A stretch of DNA of 64,000 bases from Asterella californica (GCA_036924285.1 JAYKYS010000004.1:29048001-29112000), one strand, 5' to 3'. Counted from the first letter of the stretch, positions 36,300 through 49,222 are shown. Notes: generated from the letters alone by a model not told the origin. Made by a program: numbers and translations.

Positions 36300-37704
36300 G
36301 GATTGTAGAGTAGGATTTCATACACATTATACACACACGAGAGGCGCACTAAGTACATTAGTAATTTTTGTGTACATTATTGTGCGCACACACACTACAT
36401 CCGATGTTAGAGACATACGAATAGATTGAGATTACACCGGAGGGGTCTGCATGCTCGTTGCCAGCAGTGGTTCGAAGATGTAGATGGAGGTAGTGGACAG
36501 TTTAGGAGCAAGGAACGGCATCCTCGTGTAGTCTTGCTTGCTAAACTGGTGTGTCGAGGAGTAGGAGCAGAAAGTAGAGGGAGTGAGCTTCCCAACACCA
36601 ATGTGCCTTCTTCTCGGGGAATGGATTGCTGATTTGAGTGCAGAAGCTTTGTTTGTGTCTTATGGGTGGTGGATTTCCTTGATTTTCTTCCTTGATTTTC
36701 TTGATTGTGCATGAGAAGCGTTCTTCTTGAGTGGCGGTGACTGTCAGCAGTTGTGCAGATTCGCAACTTGGCTCGTCTAGTGAAGCACTTTGGATCCACG
36801 TACGGACAGTCTTATGGATAAGGGATCCCAGAAGATAGAGTAGTCGGAGCAACGAGAGAAGAAGAAAGAAGCCTTCTTCCCGCAGCAGAAGACGACATCC
36901 TCAAGTAGAAGACTGTGTAACTATACACACGTTTGTTGTCCTCCTCCCCAAACTATTACAAGCAGGGATGACTTGTTAGTCAGGATCCGAACTAGAAGCC
37001 TGTCGGAGTCTTAATTTCTCGTTTTCGTCTTGTTTCTCTCTCGTTTGGATTTTCTCTTCTTCCCCATCTTCCTCATCTTCTTACCTTCTTCTAGTGAGCT
37101 TCCGAGACTTCTATTGAGCTTCCGTGAAGGTGAATGTCGTTGTAGTGCTGCAGGAAGACCGTTTCCGTAGGCAGAAGCCTGAGAAGGCTACAGGGGGCAT
37201 ACACCCTGTGATTGATCTGACCCGTTGGGACTTGGAAGAGCAATGTGCGACAGACGTTGCTAGTCGACTTCTACGAAGCAGGAGCAATCTTCTGGAGGTG
37301 TGAGAAGTCGAGCTGAACCCCCAGAAGCCGAGAATTGCTTCGGGAAGACGGTACTGAGAAGACCGGAAGAAGTGACATGGAAGCAAGAAGCGTCTTCCCG
37401 AGTTTTTTTGTAGATAGTTGTGTGATATTTTAGTTAGTAGTTGTTTGTTTAGGTCCAGAGCACCTTTTGAAGGGTCTGGAAGCCGTGTGGTTTTGTGAGA
37501 AGACGAGATTTCTAGGCAAAACTCGTGTGTTTGTGTGTTTGAACAGATCTTAGAACTTAGAGCAGTGTTACTTGTGCAAATCCTCTGTGAGAACGATATC
37601 TTTTATACTAAATGGGCAAAAGGAGTAATCCTGCGACACTACAAGCCTCACTCCCAGCTTAGTCTTTTAAATATGATGTTTAACCTCAAAGGTTTCCGCC
37701 TAAG

Positions 37705-39265
37705 TTACACTTTGAACCTATCCAAGAAAATGTTTCTCAAAACCGCATGGATATCCATCTCGCACAATGTGAAGTTCTTCGTGAACTCCAATTTCTCACA
37801 CGCAAATCGTACGAACAATACCACTTCAGAAGTTTGGTGCGTCTTGCTCTTAGCAAAGCGCACATGAATAGGCTTGTCTGCCTTGGAGGTAGACAAGTCC
37901 AACTTCTTCACCAACTTTGAACTTATGAAGGAGTGCGTCGCTCCTGTGTCTACAAGGAAAGTAACATCACGATTAGAAACTTTGGCTTGTAGAAACATCA
38001 GTCCTAGGGTCTTCTTCGTGGTGCTTAAGGTCACAGTCACTAGCCCTCCAACAAGTCCTTTGCAACAAACGCATTCATGCTACAATTACTAACTTTAGGT
38101 TTCATACACCTCTTTGCAATATGACCCGTCTCGCCATAGTTGTAACAAGTAACTTAGCACCATTGCCGTTCTGAGGTGTTTGCTCTTTAAGTTTCGACCC
38201 TATTTGCTGCCGCTTTGATGCCGGGGTAGAAGAGTCCTTCCGATCCTTCTCACTCTCATCACACATTGTCACTTGAAGCCCTTGTTCTTTTTATGAACCT
38301 TGTCCATGCTACGCAGTACAAAAGATTTCTGTTGCTGAACTTCGTCGTCTCCAATCCGTTCCGCTAGTTTCAAAAGTTTGACACAAGTCTCAGATCCAAA
38401 AGAGAACCTTTTCCGAGCTAGACTTGAGTTCTTCAATAAGTATACATATCTTGGTTTTCTCATTCCACTTGGATAACGAGTCCAGCTTAGCACTAAACTC
38501 ACGCACATACGCACTGAAGGCTCTCGTATGCTTCAACCGAACTAATTCAACACCATCTCGAATCCTTTGATACTCTAGAGTGAATCATCTCACGAGCAAC
38601 TCCTTGAACTCTTTTCAACCAAGCGCCGAGATGGTCAAGAGATATTTGTCTCTATATGCAGTCCACGAGAGAAGTGCATGATCCTTCTAGCACGTAATAG
38701 TCGCTCTCACCTTGTCTGACTCCTTAGCCTGTTGTGCCTCAAAGTATAGGTCCAACTCATCTAAGAAATCCTTAACCTTGCGAGTCTGTCTTATATCTGA
38801 AAACGAGATCACAAAATTCGTCTTACAAAGCTTTTTGATAGACAAAGAACTCCCTTGGTATGTCTCAAGCTCGGCAAACGTTTATCTCTAGAAGTCATTC
38901 CTTCTTGCATGGTCTTCGTCATCTTGATGAGCTATGCATACAAAGCTCCTTGACTTCCCACGCATGAATCATTGTGCACCGTTGGTAAAACATCATATTG
39001 TTGCATACGTGTCGCAGTTGGTACTGGGCTTCTTTGACATTGGGGTGAAGGTTGTGGGTTATCATCTCCTGATTGTGCCTCGAGGTTAGCTCGAGTCGAC
39101 CTGATCATGGTGTCAACCGTCACTCGTTTCTTGATATTTCTCTTGGAACTCTATTCTACGCCGGTCATTGCTCCAAACGTTCACCTAGAAACGTTGATCC
39201 GCTTCTTGTCTCGCGTCTCTCCTCAAGCGTCAAGTCTTCAACTGTTACCTCGAGTTCTCGCTGAC
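37705..39265 (-). pseudogene. G4 gag-protease remnant
   Basis: Read on the minus strand: an N-terminal region with MIRSTRANLEAQSGD (about 39,100); capsid pieces with WKEFKELL, FTLEYQRIRDGVELVRLKH and SSLARKRFSFGSETCVKLLK (38.7-38.3 kb); a zinc knuckle whose second Cys has become Tyr (CYNYGETGHIAKRC, about 38,105-38,146); and protease with FLVDTGATHSFIS (about 37,910-37,960) ending in FLDRFKV. Frames are broken between the pieces. This order is that of a plant gypsy gag-protease. The continuation into RT is lost at the A2 insertion. Confidence 0.8.
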
Positions 39266-39275
39266 CGAAGCGTCA

Positions 39276-39287
39276 GCTTTGATACCA
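39276..39287 (-). other. G4 primer-binding site for initiator tRNA-Met
   Basis: On the minus strand TGGTATCAAAGC differs by one base from the usual initiator tRNA-Met site TGGTATCAGAGC. It lies three bases inside the inferred LTR end and upstream of gag, as expected. Confidence 0.75.
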
Positions 39288-39289
39288 CC

Positions 39290-39620
39290 TGTGATGTCTG
39301 TCTGTGTCGAGGCTCTCGAATGGTGGTCTAACTCGTCGTCTCATTTCCTAGTCTTGCCCTAGCCCTTGGATCGTTCTCAAGTCTAGACCAGAACGGGCCT
39401 TAGTACTGGTCCAGCCATCACAACATGCCTCTAGAGTCCGTCCGCCAAAGCCTGGGGGTCGGATGACTCATCCTGGTCCACCCAGGCATCGAGCCCCCTC
39501 ATATATACTTCTGGAGATCGACGACCCCGTCCTCTTCTTTGGTCCCTCAAAATTATATCACAACCCGATCACGAGATCGGCTATAATTCTCAGCTCTGAT
39601 GTCAATTAGAGGAGTTCAGT
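39290..39620 (-). repeat. G4 5' LTR (outer end uncertain)
   Basis: The inner end (plus-strand TGTGATGTC at 39,290, that is ...CA on the minus strand) abuts the primer-binding site. A minus-strand TATA-like TATATATGAG lies near 39,497-39,506. A second sequence resembling a primer site (GCTCTGATGTCAA on the plus strand, 39,593-39,605) suggests either the outer end or a second truncated element here. Confidence 0.5.
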
Positions 39621-42600
39621 CTTTCACTTGAAAGCTCTCGTCGAGTCCTTTCCAATGATACCTTATTCGCCTCGAGATCTTTCGTAAAGCTCCATCCATG
39701 AATCAAAATGTCGCTTGAGCTCCAACACTTAAGGATTTTTCTGAGGAATCGTGGTCCATCGCAAGCCTTGGACCCTGTGGTTCGAACCAGCGTTTGAACC
39801 AGGGCCCGTCTGCGCCAGACCCACATCTCGATCTCGCGTCTCAGACCCGCTTCTCAGATCCGTTTCTAGACTTGCTCCTTAGGTCAGCGTTTGTCTGGAG
39901 TCCTCTTATGATAGACCCCTACGTTGTCTTGTTGCATGAGGGCCTGTACAGTGAAAGTTGATAAAAAAAAGAGTTTTCTTTCACTGGGTACGTAGTTGTA
40001 AAAGAAGCTGCCCATGAGCTTGTTAAGCTAGGTAGGTGCTAAGCTATGGCCAAGCCAGACTAGATGCCCCCTAGCTTATATTCCAAAGAACGACTAAGAA
40101 GCCACGAAGGTACTAGGTGGAAACTCTTCTTGATTAGAGCAGGCACATGTTTCCATTTATGCGAAATAAGGATATACGTAGATGTTTGTGTCACACTTGT
40201 GATCAAGATTGTGGTACGCTTGCATTACTTCTTGATTGTGTTTGTTTGTGGTGTTGTAAGATAGTTTCGTGTCGCAGCAAGCTACAAATGATTGTTTTTA
40301 GCGTGAGTGTTTGCTGGACATTCAATACCGTTTTTATCCCGAAATAAGAATCAAATAAAGACTCCAGTAGAGTTAGTATGCTAGATCCGTCATCTAGCGG
40401 CTTACCAAATCTAACCATTTGATGTACAAAAGATTAGAACTTATTATTATGTTCCATTAGATTCACTTCTTCTGTCATTTGTAGCGCATGTATTGCGTTG
40501 TTCAGTTGGTAAAATACTTGCTTTCGATGAGATTTAGAAAAAAAATTCAGCGAGTCTTATACATCTTTGGATATTTTCAATCCATACATACGATATATGT
40601 ATTGTTCCCATATATTTAATATAATACTCGCTCTTGCTTTGTTATCTCTAAGATCTCAACTCAAAGCTGCAGTAGTTGTTGCGAGTTTAGTTTCACTACC
40701 ATAAATTATTTTCCAATATTTTTCTTTGATTAACACCATTCCATCTGTAGTTTCCAGATGTTGTAATTCATTCCATTAAATTTATTGATTAGTGGAAAAT
40801 GAATGGTAGAGGAAGATGCAAACTTTCCGGATTAGATGTTACTCATCTGAGAATTTATGGAATTCTTCTTCTTTGATTTGCGGTTTTTCCAGTCTTCTAT
40901 TCGCTGGTCTCGTCCGGTCTCGTGTTTACGTCAGATTTTTCAACGTCTTCTCTGAAGTGATATTTTTCGTATCTTCTAGTCGTTGGTAACGAACGTCTTG
41001 TATTTACGTCAGATTTTCTTCCACAACGTCTTCTCTTGGAATGATGTGTTTCAGATCTTATCTTCTTCAAATTCGTCAAAAGGATATGTGCTTGTATTTT
41101 CCTCGAGAATACACGAGTACAGCGAAATCATTCATAACTCGCGCGTGATTTGGCTTTGAGGTTCTCTAGTGAAAAGAGTTCGAATAAATAGACATCGGAC
41201 GTGGAGTTTAAAAAGTCTTGCAAAGTTGTATTTTCAAGGAGCAGCAAGGCAAACAGAGAGTACCGTAATTTGCTTACCGCACTCTGGCTCGTCTGACCCG
41301 GTAAACCTAACACGGTTCATGAGCTCCATTCCACCACGTAGGTTGTCTTGAATCCACTGAAGCGTACGTGGTAGACAACCTGGTAGGCATGGACTCAACG
41401 CAGAAGGAGAGTAAAGAAAATGGAGTTTGTGGACTGTTGCATTCGTCGTCGGGAGATGTTTGCTCTTTCGTCCCTTCCTTTTATATCGCCAAGCATGATG
41501 CATGTTTGCGCACTACTAATTGATCTTATCTGAGTGCTGCCTCGATGATGTGTCCCTGCTCCCATGGAAGGAAAAGAAGAACCATGCCAACCTGTATTGC
41601 TCTCTTTCGTGGTTCTTTGCGGATCGGCTCACTGCACAGATTTGACCATAACCTGAAAGATGCACGCGTCTACTTCTCACTTCTAGAACCTTGAAAATGA
41701 ATTCCGGCTGAGCCACGGCTTTTCTTTGGTTGATCCGGAACTACATGAGGAGAGACCACGTCGTCTTCCGCATCGTCGGACATCCCCAACGAATGTCAAC
41801 AGGAATCGTTGACAGTCAGACTAATCAGACAGGCAAATCTAGCGAGAGTGATTGGGTGTGATGAAGACGCTGCGGACGATCGCATGAGAAATGCGAGGGT
41901 CAGTCCAGACTCCAGTGTGTGAGTTACGTGAGTCCCAGACTTTGCTCTAAACCATATAGAGTTTCAGTATGAGAGAGAAGTGTCTCTCAGTGTCATTGAT
42001 TATAAATAATGATTGAATCTCTGTGTGTGCGAGACTTAAGAAAATCTATGCAGTCTGTTTACTGTCTGTTCAGTTATCTGTTAAACACTTTACTTCAATA
42101 CTTTGTAGGTTTATTTGTAAGAACCACTCACTTCTCGCTACATGAAGCATTCTTCTTTTTTGTGGACATTGTTTTCTTTTCTAAACCAGTAGCCTAAGTT
42201 CATATAACAACCTTCTTCTTATTTCACGGACGATAGTGTCTTCTCGAATCAACCTTGTCTTGCAAAAATGATGATATATTCCCTTTCTACTGAAGACTCT
42301 TCGTATGTCAATCCCTGACTTATCTAGCTACATCTATCATTCACTACGCTATTACACTCTGAACATAACCACGGTCTCGAATATACTATGCTCCGTTTCC
42401 CGCTCTATTATATTGTACTTCATCTCTCGTTCTATTGATTCATTACGCTTCTAGCATTCTATTCGCTCACTACGTTCTACACACGACGGAAATGAACTTT
42501 CAACGTCCCGACCGATATTTCTTTTGGTTGTATTAGGGGTGTCAAAGTTATTAACCTTCTCAACGACCTCTTAAAATACCCACAAGAAAACACCGCGAAT

Positions 42601-43922
42601 ATTTTCTTAACAGCTATTCACCCGTTTCGTTCACTATTTTTTACAATGAATTTTTTACTACTCTAAATAATTATCCTAAAATATATAAACTAAAAAATAA
42701 TCAATGACAAAATCGTGATGTCAAAATCACATACACAATCTAATATATAATCAATGATAAAATCGTGATGTCAAAATCACAGACACAATCTAATATGAGT
42801 CACGATTATATACAAAATTACTACCAGTTACCTCTCCGCCGTGAAAACTATTTCCTCTGTGCTTTAACACCCTCTATTCACTCGTTTAACTTCGATTTTA
42901 CACATCGATTTTACAAACAAAAAGTTAAGAGGAAAGCCCGCCGAGTTTACCTACGGCGGGTTCGTTAATTCTTTCAACGATTTTCACCTTATCTAAAGGA
43001 AACTTCTTCTCAGGCGGTGGAGGAAGTGAACTTGAGTACGACAGTACGATTCGGGGTGTGGTTAAGTGAATATCTGATAGCCTGACGGGATCAGAGAGGT
43101 GCAGAAGAATGTGAAACTAGAAAATACTCCGTTACAGAACGACAAATTGGTCGTCGACTTTTCGCCGCACAGTCGTTTGACGCTTTGAGCACAATTTCCC
43201 GACCTACTGTCACCTTACCACAGATTGTATCATCTTCCACCCGGGGGCTAATTCCGCAACTCTACCGTAGCTGTGCGATGCCAGGACCACTTTTGCATTA
43301 CTGTGACATAAACTCGGATCGCTTTGAACGACATAAATAACGCCCTACAGTGAAAGTTCGTACAATCCGACCTACTCTTCAAGCTCGTAATCATGAATAA
43401 TTCAGGTCCTGGATGCGTACCGGCGTTTAACAGCTTTCCAGAATCCATATCTGCTGCACTCGTATATCTTCGTGTACAAATGATCAATCTTGAGAAGGAA
43501 AATCCTTCCCAAAATGATCGTCCAAAAATATGTTACTTGACACACCCCCTGAATGGGTTAAAGAATCAAAACTCACGAGGCCTCTGACAATTAACAGGTC
43601 TATACTCTATCACACACCCTCCCACTACCACCCCGGCGCTGTTGTCAGAATAAACGTTGATCCCATACTCACGATGTTGCTAAAGTCAAACTCCACAGCG
43701 ATAAACCACACCTGATCATTTATTGTCGACCGCAAACGCATATAATTCCAACTATTTCCGACAAGTTCGTGCTGAGCTCTAACCTTCCGACTACTGATAC
43801 AATCTCTTCATTTACAAACTAGCACGCCTAGGCCGTTAAGAGATATGCCCCTTCCTTCCTGGTACGGTCCTCGAGATCTTTGAATTTGCAGGTGAGAACG
43901 GAAGCCGAGCTTTATCATCACT
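39621..43922. other. Intergenic DNA without recognised genes
   Basis: No convincing protein-coding sequence. Visible items: a 9-bp inverted repeat CAGTGAAAG/CTTTCACTG around 39,949-39,990, a degenerate duplication with TTTACGTCAGATTTT at about 40,924 and 41,007, and a 50-bp tandem duplication at 42,697-42,796. The right part (about 43.1-43.9 kb) is the downstream flank of the MINPP gene and probably includes its 3' untranslated region. Confidence 0.5.
42697..42796. repeat. 50-bp tandem duplication
   Basis: Two units starting ATAATCAATGA (42,697 and 42,747) differ at two positions. Each includes AATCGTGATGTCAAAATCAC. Confidence 0.85.
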
Positions 43923-46900
43923 CTAATACGCTTTACATGTTTGTGCCTCAGGAGGATGCACACCTGCAGTTTGCACTGGCCACTGAAATATTTGACGAAT
44001 TTTTAAGAAAATCATCTGCGTCCATGGGAGCTGCACTGGCGTATGCTTCTCTTCCACGCTACAGACGGTTTCGAAACTGTTCTTCAAGTGCGGGCCCGCA
44101 ACGGTTTCCTGTGTGAATTTAGGGAAAAGACACGAGTCAAAGAAAACTCACATATTTGATATCAGAATTTCTACAATGGTCCTGCTCAATGGATAAAATA
44201 ACTTCTGTTCTCCACTTCAATCGGCCAATGAATTTAACCCAATTACCTTATAACCAAGAGAGACAAACGTGTAACACTTGCAACGTAAAGTTCATTCTAA
44301 CGTACTCACCTTGAATTCGGTGAAAGGACAGAGGTGCACTCCGTTGCAAGCCTGTACAAACAACTTGGTCCGGTCAGTATGCTCCGGCATTGGTGTTTCT
44401 CATGCCAGATGGTATCTGCTTGTATAAACTGAACTCGTATGATCAACGATGACGCTTGATGGTCTCCCACAGCGAACCACAAAAGGTCAAAAGTAGCCAC
44501 ACATATAACGAAACAAGAATTCAATATCAGCACCTTGAATTGTGTCATACTGTTCATTTTCGTCCGACACGGCCTGAGAGCGGAGGAACGTACCGGCAAT
44601 GACACTGGCTTCTCATTGTGTAAAACTTGTACAACATACTCAGATGTATCATTGTATGATATTTCGGAACTCCAACTCCTTTCCGTCTCTCTCCGGCACT
44701 TGTAAAGGATGAGAGCTGTATTTGCTCCAAAAGGTGCAACAATACTCCCTCTCCAGATTCGCGGATGGGGAGGTCTTGGAGGATGTTTCATCGACTTTTC
44801 ACTCTGTAAACTCTTCACATCTGATAAAGAGAAGGGACACAGAACAAAGTGTGGATGCGACAGACACTTATACATGTGAATACGCAGTATATTCTCACCC
44901 ACATTCACCTGGTCCTGTGACGTTCGCCCTCAGTCTACTCAAGCCAAATCAAGCGAAAGATCTTAGTTTCGGCACTACTAAACCTCATAGCAATATGATC
45001 CATACTCTTCCCAAAGCAGACCAAGCAAGCAGTATAACTGGTTCCGATTCAGATTTCAGCTTCTGACAGTTTCACTCTCATTCTACTAAAGTGACGAACT
45101 TGGTTTAAAGTTCTACAATATCTCACAGCCACCCGATCCAATCTGGTGTATGGCAAAGAAAATACCTCCTCCTTCCAAGAACAGGCCCAGCAAGCAGGTA
45201 AAAGGTATAACCGTTTCCGCGTGCGCAACGCGGAGTCTAGCCGCTTCGATCGCCTCACCTTTCTTACCTGCAGACTTCAGCAAGAAGGTCATTACCAGTC
45301 TCTTTCCTGATAATCAACAAACGCTAGCGGGTTTTATGAGGTATCATAAACTTCTTGTTTTGTTGTTTACGCTTATTTATGGACTTAACTTCGAAGAATT
45401 AGCTAAGAATCTTACTGGATACGGCAATAATTTTGTTCTCGTTGTTACAGTCCCTTGGAACCAAAGTAAGACGCTCAGAAGTGTTCCTAGAGTGTACGCA
45501 TACTTCTCTAAGTGTCTTTAATACAACGCAGAAAATTCAAATTAAGAAGTTCTTAAGCATGATATTTCAGCGCCTTTCCCCGAAATCTGATAGAGCGAAA
45601 GAAAGACAATCATGCATCCTATGACAGGCAGATTATTAATGAACCGCGGTAACGAAGCTAGTAGCAAAGCAAAGCAAGGCTCAAGATAATTTTGAATCAA
45701 GAAAGACAAAACCTTCACTAGCAGAGATGGCTCGATCCATAGAAGACACAACATCTTCAAGAAGGGGTACACCCATTTGATAATTGATAGCTTCTCCATA
45801 TCCTTTCAAGTGATGCGCTTGTATGTCGTCAGCCCATTCTAGGAGTTCAACCTGTTCAATACGCTCATACGAGCGGTAACTATTAAACCAACCTTATTAG
45901 CCTATGACTGAAATACCAAGCATCGATATCAATTTTGAAAAACACGCGTGCCTTCTGATTCTTGAATCCGATTATTTAGCGCGTTAACACACATAGACCC
46001 CAATCAACCCTCACAACTGTATACCTCGGCGGCGCTAAACAGTCCACAGGCTCGATCCGTTATACTCAGAAGAGCAGCTTCCTGCTCAGAAAACGACATT
46101 GAGTTTAGAAACCAGCTTAAACTTCCAAGAAAGGTCTACTCAACATTTATCCCCAAAACAAGAAACTCACGACCGACTGGGTCCTAGGCATACATACACG
46201 AATGAGAGAATGATAGGACTTATATACACCTGGTCACGTACGTCCGATTCCAAGAACTGCCGCCTGCCATAACTGAGAGCACTAGCACACAAAGTCCTTT
46301 GTCATTCTGAAACGTTTGCATCTTGCTCCATCTTCTGATAGACCGGTCTTGTTGTGGTTGTGTCGCTCAGTTACGGAGACTCTTATAACGCTAGGACGCC
46401 GAAGGTTATTCTAGGTTCAATAAAACATGGGTTCTGCTTCTGCGGCATAACTGTATGGTTCACATATATTTACCTGCTTGCAAAGAAGCCAAAAACCTTC
46501 AGCATCTTCCAGCGTTAAATCGAGGCCATATCTCGAACCAACCGCAGCTGCCACCTGTGCATAGACTTCATCCTGATATCCTTGTACAGCTGGCTTACGT
46601 AGCTTTTTAGATGCCTGCGATATACCAGAACTTTCGTCAATATGCTGAAGGATTATCCCGTCATCCATAAGACCTTATCACCCTTACTGGCATGGAGCTT
46701 GAAACTTGGAACAAATTCTACTCATTTCGGTTCTTTCAGAGGAAAGAAGCTTGCCCACAACGCATCGAAGACTGCGATCCAACCAACTTCAAGTACATCT
46801 GAGATGTTACTGTAACTACTGTACATATCTCAGTATACTGTAACAAAGAATCAAAAAATGATAAGGCTTTGCTCACATAAATATCGGAATTCTCAGTCCG

Positions 46901-48620
46901 TTCCACGCGTTCAAGAAAGATGGATCTGCTAGCTGCTCCTAAGCTCTTGAGTTCACAGGAGTCTAATTTAGGGTGGTGCCATTCAGCGCGAAGAGGCAGA
47001 ATAAGAAGACAAACCTTGTATGCCATACATGATTCGTGGAAACGTAGGTGAATGTCTCGACTTCTGCTGTCAGTAACAACCGAAAATGCTCGATGGTTAC
47101 TTCCTCCTAGATTCCCTTTCCCTTCAAATAAGCCCATTCCAAAAGCCACTGCACTCGCTGCTGACCTGGCAACCTGCAAAGAGTAGTAGCGAAAATGAAA
47201 AAATTGTGATTCAAATGATAAACTCACGTAGGAGCTAATCCTATAAAAAGATCTTACGATACTAAGATAAAGATCGACTCTCCGCGAACCACGTATACCT
47301 AACAAGACCTTGTCGAAGGGCACCGACACTTGTAAGACAATCAGTGCCTTTACAGAGACAACCTTGTACTCAACTTCTATATCTTGACAGCATAAGCAAC
47401 AAGCACGTATCATCCTGGCTTTAATAGCAAGACGGATAAACAGCACCAAGTGGATATTGCAAAAGTTCTTAAAATATGTCGAGCAAGTCGCATAGGCATA
47501 AAGTAGAGACACAACAGCGAATACACAGGCATAAAGTAAAGACACAACAGCGAATACACACACACAACATTTCAAACTCCTGATGTTCGGAGTAGTTAAA
47601 GTATCGAGTAAAAAGAACCTGAGTTGCAGATATTGGGTACACATCAGGATGATAGTCATGCCGGAAAATCGATGGAAATGTATCCCGGAGTCTCTGCCCC
47701 AGCTCGTAAAGCTCTTGTTCACCTTCCGGTAGAAGCTCTCCTCCATATCTACGCCCCTCCCATGGAGAATGGAAATCGTTAAGCCAGCTAGGGCGCTTGG
47801 AGCCCTCTTTTGGATCGAGCTCAATCTGCTTCTTGATTTTCTTTATCAAATCATCAACCTGCTTAATGCGCTTCTTGGTTGGTGCACGGGTCCCATGTCG
47901 AGCCTGAATCCATGTTACGATTTTGAGAAGTTGATGATGGTAAGATAAGATACGGGAACCGGCTTGGAGGGTTATTTGTCGGTTTTTCGTGTTACAGGAA
48001 AGGGACAAAAAATATCTTCTCCCATACATTAAGTACCATCGGCAACATATTTTGGGAAGGACTTGCGTTCTCTTCCTCGTCGGTAAGAACCCATGAAAAA
48101 TCGAGGGGAACACTCAAGTCTTCTAATGCGAACGGATATTTATCAGATGAATCCTGCTGGCTAACACTGAACGTTTCACATACATGTCCCTGATACTTCG
48201 CTCGTCATCTTCACAGCTTGATACGCAAGAAACAAGAATTTCACGACGTACCACGAGATTGAAATGAACGGGAACGCATTCTGATGGCACTAGTGGAACA
48301 TCCTCCAAGTGATCTCCCACGACCTGTTTAGTAACTCCGTACCTACAGTTTCATGATCAAGCAATTGTTCAACTCCTAATTTCTGACCAATTCAGTACTG
48401 TTTCCACAAAACCTGCCCTCTAATTGACGGCAAGTTCTCGACCCTTGATGCAATGTACAGGACTCGCTTCTTGAAGATTAATTCATAGTCACCTTGTTGC
48501 TGTTGACAGATGCTGCCTTACGTCAAACCCCACAGGCGAACCTGCACCTGATGCTATGATCCAGCCCAAATCGATCACTGAAAGCAAAGCTACACATGCT
48601 ATCAGAAACTCCCTCCGCAT
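43923..48620 (-). CDS. MINPP1-like: Multiple inositol polyphosphate phosphatase, 11 coding exons
   Basis: A histidine acid phosphatase that removes phosphates from inositol polyphosphates, including phytate, normally in the secretory pathway or outside the cell. Coding exons (minus strand): 48620-48493, 48342-48252, 47903-47619, 47173-47015, 46614-46474, 46081-46025, 45851-45713, 45267-45166, 44820-44594, 44351-44310, 44108-43923. All junctions are GT-AG and all phases agree. The total is 1557 nt, or 518 residues. The start ATG opens a hydrophobic signal peptide (MRREFLIACVALLSVIDLGW). The active site RHGTRAP is at residues 75-81 and the catalytic HAE at 349-351. Other family landmarks are FDVRQHLSTATR, SAASAVAFGMGLFEG, LEWADDIQ, KGYGEAINYQMGVPLLEDVV and APFGAN. 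No ER-retention tetrapeptide is seen. The acceptor of exon 5 could instead be at 46,644, adding ten residues in frame. No disabling change was found, so it is probably expressed. Confidence 0.93.
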
Positions 48621-49206
48621 CTTCAGTGTACCTGCAATTTCTTTTTTTCTCTTTTTTTTTCTTCCTCTCAATTCGCTCCCCCAATTCCTTGAGCTCCTCT
48701 CCCTCCTGCGCCCAGCCTCCAAGCGAATGCACTGGCTCACTCCAATCGACAATGCTCGTACCACCTGCCCCGTTTGAATTACGACTTCCTTTTAGTATGT
48801 CCAACACGTCTGCGTACACGTGTCGGCAAATTTACTTCCGATCAGGAAGCGACCAACTGCTAAATGCCACCACATGAATGATTTGCAAATCCATGATGAT
48901 CCAAATCTATACAAGTTTGCTGCATCAGCGCTTCTGACTAAGCCACAAGGGGCATGACACCTGTTGTTAAGAACATTGTTATAACTTCTCTAACTTCAAG
49001 GTAGTAGAAATTCTCTTATTATTCTCCCAGCAACTCCAACAATTTCAATTTCTTTCGCTGTTGTCCTCTGTGGGAGATATTTTGCAACCTTATTATGCAA
49101 AGTCTGACTGAGCTAAAATATCCCACTACAGTTTTCCACATATTGAAACTTAACAGCAGAACTTCTTATCGTTCCGTCCTTAAACCACCTGGCCCATTAT
49201 ATTAGC

Positions 49207-49222
49207 GGTGGGTTAACCCACC
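49207..49222. repeat. Perfect 16-bp palindrome
   Basis: GGTGGGTTAACCCACC is self-complementary. A related GATGGGTTTACCCACC occurs about 55 bases further on (near 49,262-49,278), which hints at a small foldback or MITE remnant. Confidence 0.7.

Larger units (their letters stand above)
31845..37617 (+). mobile_element. Family A element, copy A2 (most complete)
   Basis: The only copy here with a long 5' leader (31,845-33,766), the ORF (33,767-36,033) and the 3' tail (to about 37,617). It lies between the protease and RT parts of minus-strand element G4. The exact ends are uncertain: TGTTATTTAAG at 31,834 is one candidate start, and AGCTT/AGCCT flanks are one weak candidate for a target duplication. 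GAAGAC/GTCTTC words are frequent in the leader (about a dozen in 33,060-33,690) as well as in the ORF. There is no LTR pair and no pol. Confidence 0.7.

Noticed and set aside
31834..37648. A2 ends at TGTTATTTAAG and CGACACTACA with AGCTT/AGCCT duplication
   Set aside because: The flanks match at only four of five bases, and the right end includes sequence not shared with A1, so the boundary is not supported.
40488..40562. Possible tRNA gene (GTTCAGTTGGT D-arm-like segment)
   Set aside because: Only the D-arm resembles a tRNA. The T-arm lacks a B box and no acceptor stem can be paired, so it is at best a decayed tRNA-like repeat.
41234..41503. Small minus-strand ORFs in the 40-43 kb region as genes
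   Set aside because: They have no family landmarks, no consistent splice context and composition like the surrounding non-coding DNA.
46736..47824. Long open frame of 362 codons on the minus strand
   Set aside because: It covers parts of two MINPP exons plus the intron between them and only partly matches the MINPP frame. The spliced model explains the conserved residues, so the long frame is accidental.
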